Part shown: piece after piece, positions 1-17,068 of the stretch
Numbering within the stretch: position 1 is the stretch's first letter
Layout of the letters: every line of letters begins with the position of its first letter
Assembly (NCBI RefSeq): GCF_036711975.1
Contig: NC_091975.1
Location: forward strand, 14,820,501 to 14,884,500
Source: Onthophagus taurus
Lineage: Eukaryota > Arthropoda > Insecta > Coleoptera > Scarabaeidae
Length of the DNA: 64,000 bases
Reading direction: 5' to 3'
Notes under the pieces: model-generated
The model's database searches: none
Told to the model about the DNA's origin: nothing
What the model saw: only the letters and a program-made list of their open reading frames with translations
Program-made: the position numbers and the translations under genes

Positions 1-1218
1 TAGATATTAAAAATCATTAGAATCAACTTAGATATTAAAAATCATTAGAATCAAGTTACTTATTAACAATCATTAGAATCAACTTAGATATTAAAAATCA
101 TTATAATCAACTTATACATTAAAAATCATTAGAATCAACTTTGATATTAAAAATCATTAGAATCAATTTAGATATTAAAAATCATTAGAATCAGCTTAGA
201 TATTAAAAATCATTAGAATCAACTTATATATTAAGAATCATTAGAATCAACTTAGATATTAAAAATCATTAGAATCAACTTAGATATTAAAAATCATTAG
301 AATCAACTTATACATTAAAAATCATTAGAAGCAACTTACATATTAAAAATCATTAGAATCAACTTTGATATTAAAAATCATTAGAATCAATTTAGATATT
401 AAAAATCATTAGAATCAACTTAGATATTAAAAATCATTAGAATCAACTTATACATTAAAAATCATTAGAAGCAAATTACATATTAAAAATCATTAGAATC
501 AATTTAGATATTAAAAATCATTAGAAGCAACTTACATATTAAAAATCATTAGAATCAAATTACACATTAAACATCATTAGAATCAATTTAGATATTAAAA
601 ATCATTAGAAGCAACTTACATATTAAAAATCATTAGAATCAAGTTACTTATTAACAATCATTAGAATCAACTTAGATATTAAAAATCATTATAATCAACT
701 TATACATTAAAAATCATTAGAATCAATTTAGATATTACAAATCATTAGAATCAACTTAGATATTAAAAATCATTTGAATCAACTTAGATAATAAAAATCA
801 TTAGAATCAACTTACATATTAAAAATCATTAGAATCAACTTAGATATTAAAAATCATTAGAATCAACTTATATATTAAAGATCATTAAAATCAACTTAGA
901 TATTAAAAATCATTAGAATCAACTTACTTATTAACAATCATTAGAATCAACTTAGATATTAAAAATCATTAGAATCAACTTAGATATTAAAAATCATTAG
1001 AATCAACTTATATATTAAAAGTCATTAGAATCAACTTACATATTAAAAATCATTAGAATCAACTCAGATATTAAAAATCATTAGAATCAACTTACATATT
1101 AAAAATCATTAAAATCAACTTCGATATTAAAAATCATTGGAATCAACTTAGATATTATAAATCATTAGAATCAAATTATATATTAAAAATCATTAGAATC
1201 AAATTATATATTAAAAAT

Positions 1219-1352
1219 CATGATGTTAATAATTTCGAATGACTGTTAATAAGTAAGTTGATTCTAATGATTTTTAATATCTATGTTGATTCTAATAATT
1301 TTTAATATGTAAGTTGATTCTAATGATTGTCAATATGTAAGTTGATTCTAAT
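1219..1352. repeat. Spacer plus inverted island 1 in the satellite
   Basis: A unique spacer beginning CATGATGTTAATAATTTCG is followed by about 109 bp of satellite units in reverse orientation. At 1353 the orientation flips back through a near-perfect palindrome (TTGATTCTAAT, C, ATTAGAATCAA). The same cassette recurs at 2641, 14477, 16935 and 18945. Confidence 0.9.
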
Positions 1353-2640
1353 CATTAGAATCAACTTATGTATTAAAAATCATTAGAATCAACTTAGATA
1401 TTAAAAATCATTAGAATCAACTTAGATATTAAAAATCATTTGAATCAACTTAGATAATAAAAATCATTAGAATCAACTTAGATATTAAAAATCATTAGAA
1501 TCAACTTAGATATTAAAAATCATTAGAATCAAGTTACTTATTAACAATCATTAGAATCAACTTAGATATTAAAAATCATTATAATCAACTTATACATTAA
1601 AAATCATTAGAATCAACTTTGATATTAAAAATCATTAGAATCAATTTAGATATTAAAAATCATTAGAATCAGCTTAGATATTAAAAATCATTAGAATCAA
1701 CTTATATATTAAGAATCATTAGAATCAACTTAGATATTAAAAATCATTAGAATCAACTTAGATATTAAAAATCATTAGAATCAACTTATACATTAAAAAT
1801 CATTAGAAGCAACTTACATATTAAAAATCATTAGAATCAACTTTGATATTAAAAATCATTAGAATCAATTTAGATATTAAAAATCATTAGAATCAACTTA
1901 GATATTAAAAATCATTAGAATCAACTTATACATTAAAAATCATTAGAAGCAAATTACATATTAAAAATCATTAGAATCAATTTAGATATTAAAAATCATT
2001 AGAAGCAACTTACATATTAAAAATCATTAGAATCAAATTACATATTAAACATCATTAGAATCAATTTAGATATTAAAAATCATTAGAAGCAACTTACATA
2101 TTAAAAATCATTAGAATCAAATTACATATTAAACATCATTAGAATCAATTTAGATATTACAAATCATTAGAATCAACTTAGATATTAAAAATCATTTGAA
2201 TCAACTTAGATAATAAAAATCATTAGAATCAACTTACATATTAAAAATCATTAGAATCAACTTAGATATTAAAAATCATTAGAATCAACTTATATATTAA
2301 AGATCATTAAAATCAACTTAGATATTAAAAATCATTAGAATCAACTTACTTATTAACAATCATTAGAATCAACTTAGATATTAAAAATCATTAGAATCAA
2401 CTTAGATATTAAAAATCATTAGAATCAACTTATATATTAAAAGTCATTAGAATCAACTTACATATTAAAAATCATTAGAATCAACTCAGATATTAAAAAT
2501 CATTAGAATCAACTTACATATTAAAAATCATTAAAATCAACTTCGATATTAAAAATCATTGGAATCAACTTAGATATTATAAATCATTAGAATCAAATTA
2601 TATATTAAAAATCATTAGAATCAAATTATATATTAAAAAT

Positions 2641-2774
2641 CATGATGTTAATAATTTCGAATGACTGTTAATAAGTAAGTTGATTCTAATGATTTTTAAT
2701 ATCTATGTTGATTCTAATAATTTTTAATATGTAAGTTGATTCTAATGATTGTCAATATGTAAGTTGATTCTAAT
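2641..2774. repeat. Spacer plus inverted island 2
   Basis: Copy of the cassette at 1219, 1422 bp downstream, with the same spacer, the same inverted units and the same switch-back palindrome. The identity of flanking variants on both sides shows that it arose by duplication of a block of about 1.4 kb. Confidence 0.9.
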
Positions 2775-5700
2775 CATTAGAATCAACTTATGTATTAAAA
2801 ATCATTAGAATCAACTTAGATATTAAAAATCATTAGAATCAACTTAGATATTAAAAATCATTTGAATCAACTTAGATAATAAAAATCATTAGAATCAACT
2901 TAGATATTAAAAATCATTAGAATCAACTTTGATATTAAAAATCATTAGAATCGATTTAGATATTAAAAATCATTTGAATCAACTTACATAATAAAAATCA
3001 TTGGAATCAACTTAGATATTAAAAATCATTAGAATCAACTTTGATATTAAAAATCATTTGAATCAACTTAGATAATAAAAATCATTAGAATCAACTTAGA
3101 TATTAAAAATCATTAGAATCAAGTTACTTATTAACTATCATTAGAATCAACTTAGATATTAAAAATCATTAGAATCAACTTAGATATTAAAAATCATTTG
3201 AATCAACTTACATAATAAAAATCATTGGAATCAACTTAGATATTAAAAATCATTTGAATCAACTTAGATAATAAAAATCATTAGAATCAACTTAGATATT
3301 AAAAATCATTAGAATCAACTTAGATATTAAAAATCATTAGAATCAACTTAGATATTAAAAATCATTTGAATCAACTTAGATAATAAAAATCATTAGAATC
3401 AACTTAGATATTAAAAATCATTAGAATCAACTTTGATATTAAAAATCATTAGAATCAATTTAGATATTAAAAATCATTAGAATCAACTTAGATATTAAAA
3501 ATCATTTGAATCAACTTAGATAATAAAAATCATTAGAATCAACTTAGATATTAAAAATCATTAGAATCAACTTAGATATTAAAAATCATTAGAATCAACT
3601 TAGATATTAAAAATCATTAGAATCAGCTTAGATATTAAAAATCATTAGAATCAACTTACATATTAAAAATCATTAGAATCAACTTAGATATTAACAATCA
3701 TTTGAATCAACTTAGATATTAAAAATCATTAGAATCAACTTAGATATTAAAAATCATTAGAATCAACTTAGATATTAAAAATCATTAGAATCAAGTTACT
3801 TATTAACAATCATTAGAATCAACTTAGATATTAAAAATCATTATAATCAACTTATACATTAAAAATCATTAGAATCAACTTTGATATTAAAAATCATTAG
3901 AATCAACTTACATATTAAAAATTATTAGAATCAACTTAGATATTAAAAATCATTAGAATCAACTTAGATATTAAAAATCATTTGAATCAACTTAGATAAT
4001 AAAAATCATTAGAATCAACTTAGATATTAAAAATCATTTGAATCAACTTAGATAATAAAAATCATTAGAATCAACTTAGATATTAAAAATCATTAGAATC
4101 AAGTTACTTATTAACAATCATTAGAATCAACTTAGATATTAAAAATCATTTGAATCAACTTAGATATTAAAAATCATTAGAATCAACTTAGATATTAAAA
4201 ATCATTAGAATCAACTTAGATATTAAAAATCATTAGAATCAGCTTAGATATTAAAAATCATTAGAATCAACTTACATATTAAAAATCATTAGAATCAACT
4301 TAGATATTAACAATCATTTGAATCAACTTAGATATTAAAAATCATTAGAATCAACTTAGATATTAAAAATCATTAGAATCAACTTAGATATTAAAAATCA
4401 TTAGAATCAAGTTACTTATTAACAATCATTAGAATCAACTTAGATATTAAAAATCATTATAATCAACTTATACATTAAAAATCATTAGAATCAACTTTGA
4501 TATTAAAAATCATTAGAATCAACTTACATATTAAAAATTATTAGAATCAACTTAGATATTAAAAATCATTAGAATCAACTTAGATATTAAAAATCATTTG
4601 AATCAACTTAGATAATAAAAATCATTAGAATCAACTTAGATATTAAAAATCATTAGAATCAAGTTACTTATTAACAATCATTAGAATCAACTTAGATATT
4701 AAAAATCATTTGAATCAACTTAGATAATAAAAATCATTAGAATCAACTTACATATTAAAAATCATTAGAATCAACTTTGACATTAAAAATCATTAGAATC
4801 AACTTAGATATTAAAAATCATTAGAATCAACTTAGATATTAAAAATCATTAGAATCAACTTAGATATTAAAAATCATTAGAATCAACTTAGATAATAAAA
4901 ATCATTTGAATCAACTTAGATAATAAAAATCATTAGAATCAACTTAGATATTAAAAATCATTAGAATCAAGTTACTTATTAACTATCATTAGAATCAACT
5001 TAGATATTAAAAATCATTAGAATCAACTTAGATATTAAAAATCATTAGAATCAACTTAGATATTAAAAATCATTAGAATCAACTTTGATATTAAAAATCA
5101 TTTGAATCAACTTAGATAATAAAAATCATTAGAATCAACTTAGATATTAAAAATCATTAGAATCAACTTAGATATTAAAAATCATTAGAATCAACTTAGA
5201 TATTAAAAATCATTTGAATCAACTTAGATAATAAAAATCATTAGAATCAACTTAGATATTAAAAATCATTTGAATCAACTTAGATAATAAAAATCATTAG
5301 AATCAACTTAGATATTAAAAATCATTAGAATCAACTTAGATATTAAAAATCATTAGAATCAACTTTGATATTAAAAATCATTAGAATCAACTTAGATATT
5401 AAAAATCATTAGAATCAACTTTGATATTAAAAATCATTTGAATCAACTTAGATAATAAAAATCATTAGAATCAACTTTGATATTAAAAATCATTAGAATC
5501 AACTTACATAATAAAAATCATTTGAATCAACTTAGATAATAAAAATCATTAGAATCAACTTTGATATTAAAAATCATTAGAATCAACTTACATAATAAAA
5601 ATCATTGGAATCAACTTAGATATTAAAAATCATTAGAATCAACTTTGATATTAAAAATCATTTGAATCAACTTAGATAATAAAAATCATTAGAATCAACT

Positions 5701-8700
5701 TAGATATTAAAAATCATTAGAATCAACTTAGATATTAAAAATCATTAGAATCAACTTAGATATTAAAAATCATTTGAATCAACTTAGATAATAAAAATCA
5801 TTAGAATCAACTTAGATATTAAAAATCATTTGAATCAACTTAGATAATAAAAATCATTAGAATCAACTTAGATATTAAAAATCATTAGAATCAACTCAGA
5901 TATTAAAAATCATTAGAATCAACTTAGATATTAAAAATCATTTGAATCAACTTAGATAATAAAAATCATTAGAATCAACTTAGATATTAAAAATCATTTG
6001 AATCAGCTTAGATAATAAAAATCATTAGAATCAACTTAGATATTAAAAATCATTAGAATCAACTTTGATATTAAAAATCATTAGAATCAACTTATACATT
6101 AAAAATCATTAGAATCAACTTAGATATTAAAAATCATTAGAATCAAGTTACTTATTAACTATCATTAGAATCAACTTAGATATTAAAAATCATTAGAATC
6201 AACTTAGATATTAAAAATCATTAGAATCAACTTAGATATTAAAAATCATTAGAATCAACTTTGATATTAAAAATCATTTGAATCAACTTAGATAATAAAA
6301 ATCATTAGAATCAACTTAGATATTAAAAATCATTAGAATCAACTTAGATATTAAAAATCATTAGAATCAACTTAGATATTAAAAATCATTTGAATCAACT
6401 TAGATAATAAAAATCATTAGAATCAACTTAGATATTAAAAATCATTTGAATCAACTTAGATAATAAAAATCATTAGAATCAACTTAGATATTAAAAATCA
6501 TTAGAATCAACTTAGATATTAAAAATCATTAGAATCAACTTTGATATTAAAAATCATTAGAATCAACTTAGATATTAAAAATCATTAGAATCAACTTTGA
6601 TATTAAAAATCATTTGAATCAACTTAGATAATAAAAATCATTAGAATCAACTTTGATATTAAAAATCATTAGAATCAACTTACATAATAAAAATCATTTG
6701 AATCAACTTAGATAATAAAAATCATTAGAATCAACTTTGATATTAAAAATCATTAGAATCAACTTACATAATAAAAATCATTGGAATCAACTTAGATATT
6801 AAAAATCATTAGAATCAACTTTGATATTAAAAATCATTTGAATCAACTTAGATAATAAAAATCATTAGAATCAACTTAGATATTAAAAATCATTAGAATC
6901 AACTTAGATATTAAAAATCATTAGAATCAACTTAGATATTAAAAATCATTTGAATCAACTTAGATAATAAAAATCATTAGAATCAACTTAGATATTAAAA
7001 ATCATTTGAATCAACTTAGATAATAAAAATCATTAGAATCAACTTAGATATTAAAAATCATTAGAATCAACTCAGATATTAAAAATCATTAGAATCAACT
7101 TAGATATTAAAAATCATTTGAATCAACTTAGATAATAAAAATCATTAGAATCAACTTAGATATTAAAAATCATTTGAATCAGCTTAGATAATAAAAATCA
7201 TTAGAATCAACTTAGATATTAAAAATCATTAGAATCAACTTTGATATTAAAAATCATTAGAATCAACTTATACATTAAAAATCATTAGAATCAACTTAGA
7301 TATTAAAAATCATTAGAATCAACTTTGATATTAAAAATCATTAGAATCGATTTAGATATTAAAAATCATTTGAATCAACTTACATAATAAAAATCATTGG
7401 AATCAACTTAGATATTAAAAATCATTAGAATCAACTTTGATATTAAAAATCATTTGAATCAACTTAGATAATAAAAATCATTAGAATCAACTTAGATATT
7501 AAAAATCATTAGAATCAACTTAGATATTAAAAATCATTTGAATCAACTTACATAATAAAAATCATTGGAATCAACTTAGATATTAAAAATCATTAGAATC
7601 AACTTAGATATTAAAAATCATTTGAATCAACTTAGATAATAAAAATCATTAGAATCAACTTAGATATTAAAAATCATTTGAATCAACTTAGATAATAAAA
7701 ATCATTAGAATCAACTTAGATATTAAAAATCATTAGAATCAACTTAGATATTAAAAATCATTAGAATCAACTTAGATATTAAAAATCATTTGAATCAACT
7801 TAGATAATAAAAATCATTAGAATCAACTTAGATATTAAAAATCATTTGAATCAGCTTAGATAATAAAAATCATTAGAATCAACTTAGATATTAAAAATCA
7901 TTAGAATCAACTTTGATATTAAAAATCATTAGAATCAACTTATACATTAAAAATCATTAGAATCAACTTAGATATTAAAAATCATTAGAATCAACTTAGA
8001 TATTAAAAATCATTAGAATCAACTTAGATATTAAAAATCATTCGAATCAACTTAGATAATAAAAATCATTAGAATCAACTTACATATTAAAAATTATTAG
8101 AATCAACTTAGATATTAAAAATCATTAGAATCAACTTAGATAATAAAAATCATTAGAATCAACTTAGATATTAAAAATCATTAGAATCAACTTAGATATT
8201 AAAAATCATTAGAATCAACTTAGATATTAAAAATCATTAGAATCAACTTAGATATTAAAAATCATTAGAATCAACTTAGATATTAAAAATCATTTGAATC
8301 AACTTAGATAATAAAAATCATTAGAATCAACTTAGATATTAAAAATCATTTGAATCAACTTAGATAATAAAAATCATTAGAATCAACTTAGATATTAAAA
8401 ATCATTTGAATCAGCTTAGATAATAAAAATCATTAGAATCAACTTAGATATTAAAAATCATTAGAATCAACTATGATATTAAAAATCATTAGAATCAACT
8501 TATACATTAAAAATCATTAGAATCAACTTAGATATTAAAAATCATTAGAATCAAGTTACTTATTAACAATCATTAGAATCAACTTAGATATTAAAAATCA
8601 TTTGAATCAACTTAGATAATAAAAATCATTAGAATCAACTTACATATTAAAAATCATTAGAATCAACTTTGATATTAAAAATCATTTGAATCAGCTTAGA

Positions 8701-11700
8701 TATTAAAAATCATTAGAATCAACTTAGATATTAAAAATCATTAGAATCAACTTAGATATTAAAAATCATTAGAATCAACTTAGATATTAAAAATCATTAG
8801 AATCAACTTAGATATTAAAAATCATTAGAATCAACTTAGATATTAAAAATCATTTGAATCAACTTAGATAATAAAAATCATTAGAATCAACTTAGATATT
8901 AAAAATCATTAGAATCAAGTTACTTATTAACAATCATTAGAATCAACTTAGATATTAAAAATCATTTGAATCAACTTAGATAATAAAAATCATTAGAATC
9001 AACTTACATATTAAAAATCATTAGAATCAACTTTGATATTAAAAATCATTTGAATCAACTTAGATATTAAAAATCATTAGAATCAACTTAGATATTAAAA
9101 ATCATTAGAATCAACTTAGATATTAAAAATCATTAGAATCAACTTAGATATTAAAAATCATTTGAATCAACTTAGATATTAAAAATCATTTGAATCAACT
9201 TAGATAATAAAAATCATTAGAATCAACTTAGATATTAAAAATCATTAGAATCAAGTTACTTATTAACTATCATTAGAATCAACTTAGATATTAAAAATCA
9301 TTAGAATCAACTTAGATATTAAAAATCATTAGAATCAACTTAGATATTAAAAATCATTAGAATAAACTTAGATATTAAAAATCATTAGAATCAACTTAGA
9401 TATTAAAAATCATTAGAATCAAGTTACTTATTAACAATCATTAGAATCAACTTAGATATTAAAAATCATTCGAATCAACTTAGATAATAAAAATCATTAG
9501 AATCAACTTACATATTAAAAATTATTAGAATCAACTTAGATATTAAAAATCATTAGAATCAACTTAGATATTAAAAATCATTTGAATCAACTTAGATAAT
9601 AAAAATCATTAGAATCAACTTAGATATTAAAAATCATTAGAATCAAGTTACTTATTAACAATCATTAGAATCAACTTAGATATTAAAAATCATTTGAATC
9701 AACTTAGATAATAAAAATCATTAGAATCAACTTACATATTAAAAATCATTAGAATCAACTTTGATATTAAAAATCATTTGAATCAGCTTAGATATTAAAA
9801 ATCATTAGAATCAACTTAGATATTAAAAATCATTAGAATCAACTTAGATATTAAAAATCATTAGAATCAACTTAGATAATAAAAATCATTTGAATCAACT
9901 TAGATAATAAAAATCATTAGAATCAACTTAGATATTAAAAATCATTAGAATCAAGTTACTTATTAACTATCATTAGAATCAACTTAGATATTAAAAATCA
10001 TTAGAATCAAGTTACTTATTAACTATCATTAGAATCAACTTAGATATTAAAAATCATTAGAATCAACTTAGATATTAAAAATCATTAGAATCAACTTAGA
10101 TATTAAAAATCATTAGAATAAACTTAGATATTAAAAATCATTAGAATCAACTTAGATATTAAAAATCATTAGAATCAAGTTACTTATTAACAATCATTAG
10201 AATCAACTTAGATATTAAAAATCATTCGAATCAACTTAGATAATAAAAATCATTAGAATCAACTTACATATTAAAAATTATTAGAATCAACTTAGATATT
10301 AAAAATCATTAGAATCAACTTAGATATTAAAAATCATTAGAATCAACTTCGATATTAAAAATCATTAGAATCAACTTACTTATTAACAATCATTAGAATC
10401 AACTTAGATATTAAAAATCATTAGAATCAACTTATACATTAAAAATCATTAGAAGCAACTTACATATTAAAAATCATTAGAATCAACTTTGATAATAAAA
10501 ATCATTAGAATCAACTTAGATATTAAAAATCATTAGAATCAACTTAGATATTAAAAATCATTAGAATCAACTTAGATATTAAAAATCATTAGAATCAACT
10601 TAGATATTAAAAATCATTCGAATCAACTTAGATATTAAAAATCATTAGAATCAACTTAGATATTAAAAATCATTAGAATCAACTTAGATATTAAAAATCA
10701 TTAGAATCAACTTAGATATTAAAAATCATTCGAATCAACTTAGATATTAAAAATCATTAGAATCAACTTAGATATTAAAAATCATTAGAATCAACTTAGA
10801 TATTAAAAATCATTAGAATCAAGTTACTTATTAACAATCATTAGAATCAACTTAGATATTAAAAATCATTAGAATCAACTTATACATTAAAAATCATTAG
10901 AAGCAACTTACATATTAAAAATCATTAGAATCAACTTTGATAATAAAAATCATTAAAATCAACTTAGATATTAAAAATCATTAGAATCAACTTAGATATT
11001 AAAAATCATTTGAATCAACTTAGATAATAAAAATCATTAGAATCAACTCAGATATTAAAAATCATTAGAATCAACTTAGATATTAAAAATCATTAGAATC
11101 AACTTAGATATTAAAAATCATTAGAATCAACTTAGATATTAAAAATCATTTGAATCAACTTAGATAATAAAAATCATTAGAATCAACTTAGATATTAAAA
11201 ATCATTAGAATCAACTTAGATATTAAAAATCATTAGAATCAAGTTACTTATTAACAATCATTAGAATCAACTTAGATATTAAAAATCATTATAATCAACT
11301 TATACATTAAAAATCATTAGAATCAACTTTGATATTAAAAATCATTAGAATCAATTTAGATGTTAAAAATCATTAGAATCAGCTTAGATATTAAAAATCA
11401 TTAGAATCAACTTATATATTAAGAATCATTAGAATCAACTTAGATATTAAAAATCATTAGAATCAACTTAGATATTAAAAATCATTAGAAGCAACTTACA
11501 TATTAAAAATCATTAGAATCAACTTTGATATTAAAAATCATTAGAATCAATTTAGATATTAAAAATCATTAGAATCAACTTAAATATTAAAAACATTAGA
11601 ATCAACTTATACATTAAAAATCATTAGAAGCAAATTACATATTAAAAATCATTAGAATCAATTTAGATATTAAAAATCATTAGAAGCAACTTACATATTA

Positions 11701-14476
11701 AAAATCATTAGAATCAACTTACATATTAAACATCATTAGAATCAATTTAGATATTACAAATCATTAGAATCAACTTAGATATTAAAAATCATTTAAATCA
11801 ACTTAGATAATAAAAATCATTAGAATCAACTTACATATTAAAAATCATTAGAATCAACTTATACATTAAAAATCATTAGAAGCAACTTACATATTAAAAA
11901 TCATTAGAATCAACTTTGATAATAAAAATCATTAGAATCAACTTAGATATTAAAAATCATTAGAATCAACTTAGATATTAAAAATCATTTGAATCAACTT
12001 AGATAATAAAAATCATTAGAATCAACTTAGATATTAAAAATCATTAGAATCAACTTAGATATTAAAAATCATTAGAATCAACTTAGATATTAACAATCAT
12101 TTGAATCAACTTAGATATTAAAAATCATTAGAATCAACTTAGATATTAAAAATCATTTGAATCAACTTAGATAATAAAAATCATTAGAATCAACTTAGAT
12201 ATTAAAAATCATTAGAATCAACTTAGATATTAAAAATCATTAGAATCAAGTTACTTATTAACAATCATTAGAATCAACTTAGATATTAAAAATCATTATA
12301 ATCAACTTATACATTAAAAATCATTAGAATCAACTTTGATATTAAAAATCATTAGAATCAATTTAGATGTTAAAAATCATTAGAATCAGCTTAGATATTA
12401 AAAATCATTAGAATCAACTTATATATTAAGAATCATTAGAATCAACTTAGATATTAAAAATCATTAGAATCAACTTAGATATTAAAAATCATTAGAAGCA
12501 ACTTACATATTAAAAATCATTAGAATCAACTTTGATATTAAAAATCATTAGAATCAATTTAGATATTAAAAATCATTAGAATCAACTTAAATATTAAAAA
12601 CATTAGAATCAACTTATACATTAAAAATCATTAGAAGCAAATTACATATTAAAAATCATTAGAATCAATTTAGATATTAAAAATCATTAGAAGCAACTTA
12701 CATATTAAAAATCATTAGAATCAACTTACATATTAAACATCATTAGAATCAATTTAGATATTACAAATCATTAGAATCAACTTAGATATTAAAAATCATT
12801 TAAATCAACTTAGATAATAAAAATCATTAGAATCAACTTACATATTAAAAATCATTAGAATCAACTTATACATTAAAAATCATTAGAAGCAACTTACATA
12901 TTAAAAATCATTAGAATCAACTTTGATAATAAAAATCATTAGAATCAACTTAGATATTAAAAATCATTAGAATCAACTTAGATATTAAAAATCATTTGAA
13001 TCAACTTAGATAATAAAAATCATTAGAATCAACTTAGATATTAAAAATCATTAGAATCAACTTAGATATTAAAAATCATTAGAATCAACTTAGATATTAA
13101 CAATCATTTGAATCAACTTAGATATTAAAAATCATTAGAATCAACTTAGATATTAAAAATCATTTGAATCAACTTAGATAATAAAAATCATTAGAATCAA
13201 CTTAGATATTAAAAATCATTAGAATCAACTTAGATATTAAAAATCATTAGAATCAAGTTACTTATTAACAATCATTAGAATCAACTTAGATATTAAAAAT
13301 CATTATAATCAACTTATACATTAAAAATCATTAGAATCAACTTTGATATTAAAAATCATTAGAATCAATTTAGATATTAAAAATCATTAGAATCAGCTTA
13401 GATATTAAAAATCATTAGAATCAACTTATATATTAAGAATCATTAGAATCAACTTAGATATTAAAAATCATTAGAATCAACTTAGATATTAAAAATCATT
13501 AGAATCAACTTATACATTAAAAATCATTAGAAGCAACTTACATATTAAAAATCATTAGAATCAACTTTGATATTAAAAATCATTAGAATCAATTTATACA
13601 TTAAAAATCATTAGAATCAACTTTGATATTAAAAATCATTAGAATCAATTTAGATATTAAAAATCATTAGAATCAGCTTAGATATTAAAAATCATTAGAA
13701 TCAACTTATATATTAAGAATCATTAGAATCAACTTAGATATTAAAAATCATTAGAATCAACTTATACATTAAAAATCATTAGAAGCAAATTACATATTAA
13801 AAATCATTAGAATCAATTTAGATATTAAAAATCATTAGAAGCAACTTACATATTAAAAATCATTAGAATCAAATTACATATTAAACATCATTAGAATCAA
13901 TTTAGATATTAAAAATCATTAGAAGCAACTTACATATTAAAAATCATTAGAATCAAATTACATATTAAACATCATTAGAATCAATTTAGATATTACAAAT
14001 CATTAGAATCAACTTAGATATTAAAAATCATTTGAATCAACTTAGATAATAAAAATCATTAGAATCAACTTACATATTAAAAATCATTAGAATCAACTTA
14101 GATATTAAAAATCATTAGAATCAACTTATATATTAAAGATCATTAAAATCAACTTAGATATTAAAAATCATTAGAATCAACTTACTTATTAACAATCATT
14201 AGAATCAACTTAGATATTAAAAATCATTAGAATCAACTTAGATATTAAAAATCATTAGAATCAACTTATATATTAAAAGTCATTAGAATCAACTTACATA
14301 TTAAAAATCATTAGAATCAACTCAGATATTAAAAATCATTAGAATCAACTTACATATTAAAAATCATTAAAATCAACTTCGATATTAAAAATCATTGGAA
14401 TCAACTTAGATATTATAAATCATTAGAATCAAATTATATATTAAAAATCATTAGAATCAAATTATATATTAAAAAT

Positions 14477-14610
14477 CATGATGTTAATAATTTCGAATGA
14501 CTGTTAATAAGTAAGTTGATTCTAATGATTTTTAATATCTATGTTGATTCTAATAATTTTTAATATGTAAGTTGATTCTAATGATTGTCAATATGTAAGT
14601 TGATTCTAAT
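14477..14610. repeat. Spacer plus inverted island 3
   Basis: Third copy of the spacer and inverted island, far from the first two but with the same internal variants (CTATGTTGATTC, GATTGTCAATATG). Confidence 0.9.
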
Positions 14611-16934
14611 CATTAGAATCAACTTATATATTAAAAATCATTAGAATCAACTTAGATATTAAAAATCATTAGAATCAACTTAGATATTAAAAATCATTTG
14701 AATCAACTTAGATAATAAAAATCATTAGAATCAACTTAGATATTAAAAATCATTAGAATCAACTTAGATAATAAAAATCATTAGAATCAACTTAGATATT
14801 AAAAATCATTAGAATCAAGTTACTTATTAACTATCATTAGAATCAACTTAGATATTAAAAATCATTAGAATCAACTTAGATATTAAAAATCATTTGAATC
14901 AACTTACATAATAAAAATCATTGGAATCAACTTAGATATTAAAAATCATTAGAATCAACTTTGATATTAAAAATCATTTGAATCAACTTAGATAATAAAA
15001 ATCATTAGAATCAACTTAGATATTAAAAATCATTAGAATCAACTTAGATATTAAAAATCATTAGAATCAACTTAGATATTAAAAATCATTTGAATCAACT
15101 TAGATAATAAAAATCATTAGAATCAACTTAGATATTAAAAATCATTAGAATCAACTTTGATATTAAAAATCATTAGAATCAATTTAGATATTAAAAATCA
15201 TTAGAATCAACTTAGATATTAAAAATCATTTGAATCAACTTAGATAATAAAAATCATTAGAATCAACTTAGATATTAAAAATCATTAGAATCAACTTAGA
15301 TATTAAAAATCATTAGAATCAACTTAGATATTAAAAATCATTAGAATCAGCTTAGATATTAAAAATCATTAGAATCAACTTACATATTAAAAATCATTAG
15401 AATCAACTTAGATATTAACAATCATTTGAATCAACTTAGATATTAAAAATCATTAGAATCAACTTAGATATTAAAAATCATTTGAATCAACTTACATAAT
15501 AAAAATCATTGGAATCAACTTAGATATTAAAAATCATTAGAATCAACTTTGATATTAAAAATCATTTGAATCAACTTAGATAATAAAAATCATTAGAATC
15601 AACTTAGATATTAAAAATCATTAGAATCAAGTTACTTATTAACTATCATTAGAATCAACTTAGATATTAAAAATCATTAGAATCAACTTAGATATTAAAA
15701 ATCATTTGAATCAACTTACATAATAAAAATCATTGGAATCAACTTAGATATTAAAAATCATTAGAATCAACTTTGATATTAAAAATCATTTGAATCAACT
15801 TAGATAATAAAAATCATTAGAATCAACTTAGATATTAAAAATCATTAGAATCAACTTAGATATTAAAAATCATTAGAATCAACTTAGATATTAAAAATCA
15901 TTTGAATCAACTTAGATAATAAAAATCATTAGAATCAACTTAGATATTAAAAATCATTAGAATCAACTTTGATATTAAAAATCATTAGAATCAATTTAGA
16001 TATTAAAAATCATTAGAATCAACTTAGATATTAAAAATCATTTGAATCAACTTAGATAATAAAAATCATTAGAATCAACTTAGATATTAAAAATCATTAG
16101 AATCAACTTAGATATTAAAAATCATTAGAATCAACTTAGATATTAAAAATCATTAGAATCAGCTTAGATATTAAAAATCATTAGAATCAACTTACATATT
16201 AAAAATCATTAGAATCAACTTAGATATTAACAATCATTTGAATCAACTTAGATATTAAAAATCATTAGAATCAACTTAGATATTAAAAATCATTAGAATC
16301 AACTTAGATATTAAAAATCATTAGAATCAACTTAGATATTAAAAATCATTAGAATCAAGTTACTTATTAACAATCATTAGAATCAACTTAGATATTAAAA
16401 ATCATTATAATCAACTTATACATTAAAAATCATTAGAATCAACTTTGATATTAAAAATCATTAGAATCAATTTAGATATTAAAAATCATTAGAATCAGCT
16501 TAGATATTAAAAAGCATTAGAATCAACTTATATATTAAGAATCATTAGAATCAACTTAGATATTAAAAATCATTAGAATCAACTTAGATATTAAAAATCA
16601 TTAGAATCAACTTTGATATTAAAAATCATTAGAATCAATTTAGATATTAAAAATCATTAGAATCAGCTTAGATATTAAAAATCATTAGAATCAACTTACA
16701 TATTAAAAATCATAAGAATCAACTTAGATATTATAAATCATTAGAATCAACTTAGATATTATAAATCATTAGAATCAACTTATATATTAAGAATCATTAG
16801 AATCAACTTAGATATTAAAAATCATTAGAATCAACTTAGATATTAAAAATCATTAGAATCAAATTAGATATTATAAATCATTAGAATCAAATTATATATT
16901 AAAAATCATTAGAATCAAATTATATATTAAAAAT

Positions 16935-17068
16935 CATGATGTTAATAATTTCGAATGACTGTTAATAAGTAAGTTGATTCTAATGATTTTTAATATCTAT
17001 GTTGATTCTAATAATTTTTAATATGTAAGTTGATTCTAATGATTGTCAATATGTAAGTTGATTCTAAT
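16935..17068. repeat. Spacer plus inverted island 4
   Basis: Fourth copy, 2458 bp after the third. The switch-back palindrome is again centred on a single C at 17069. Confidence 0.9.
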
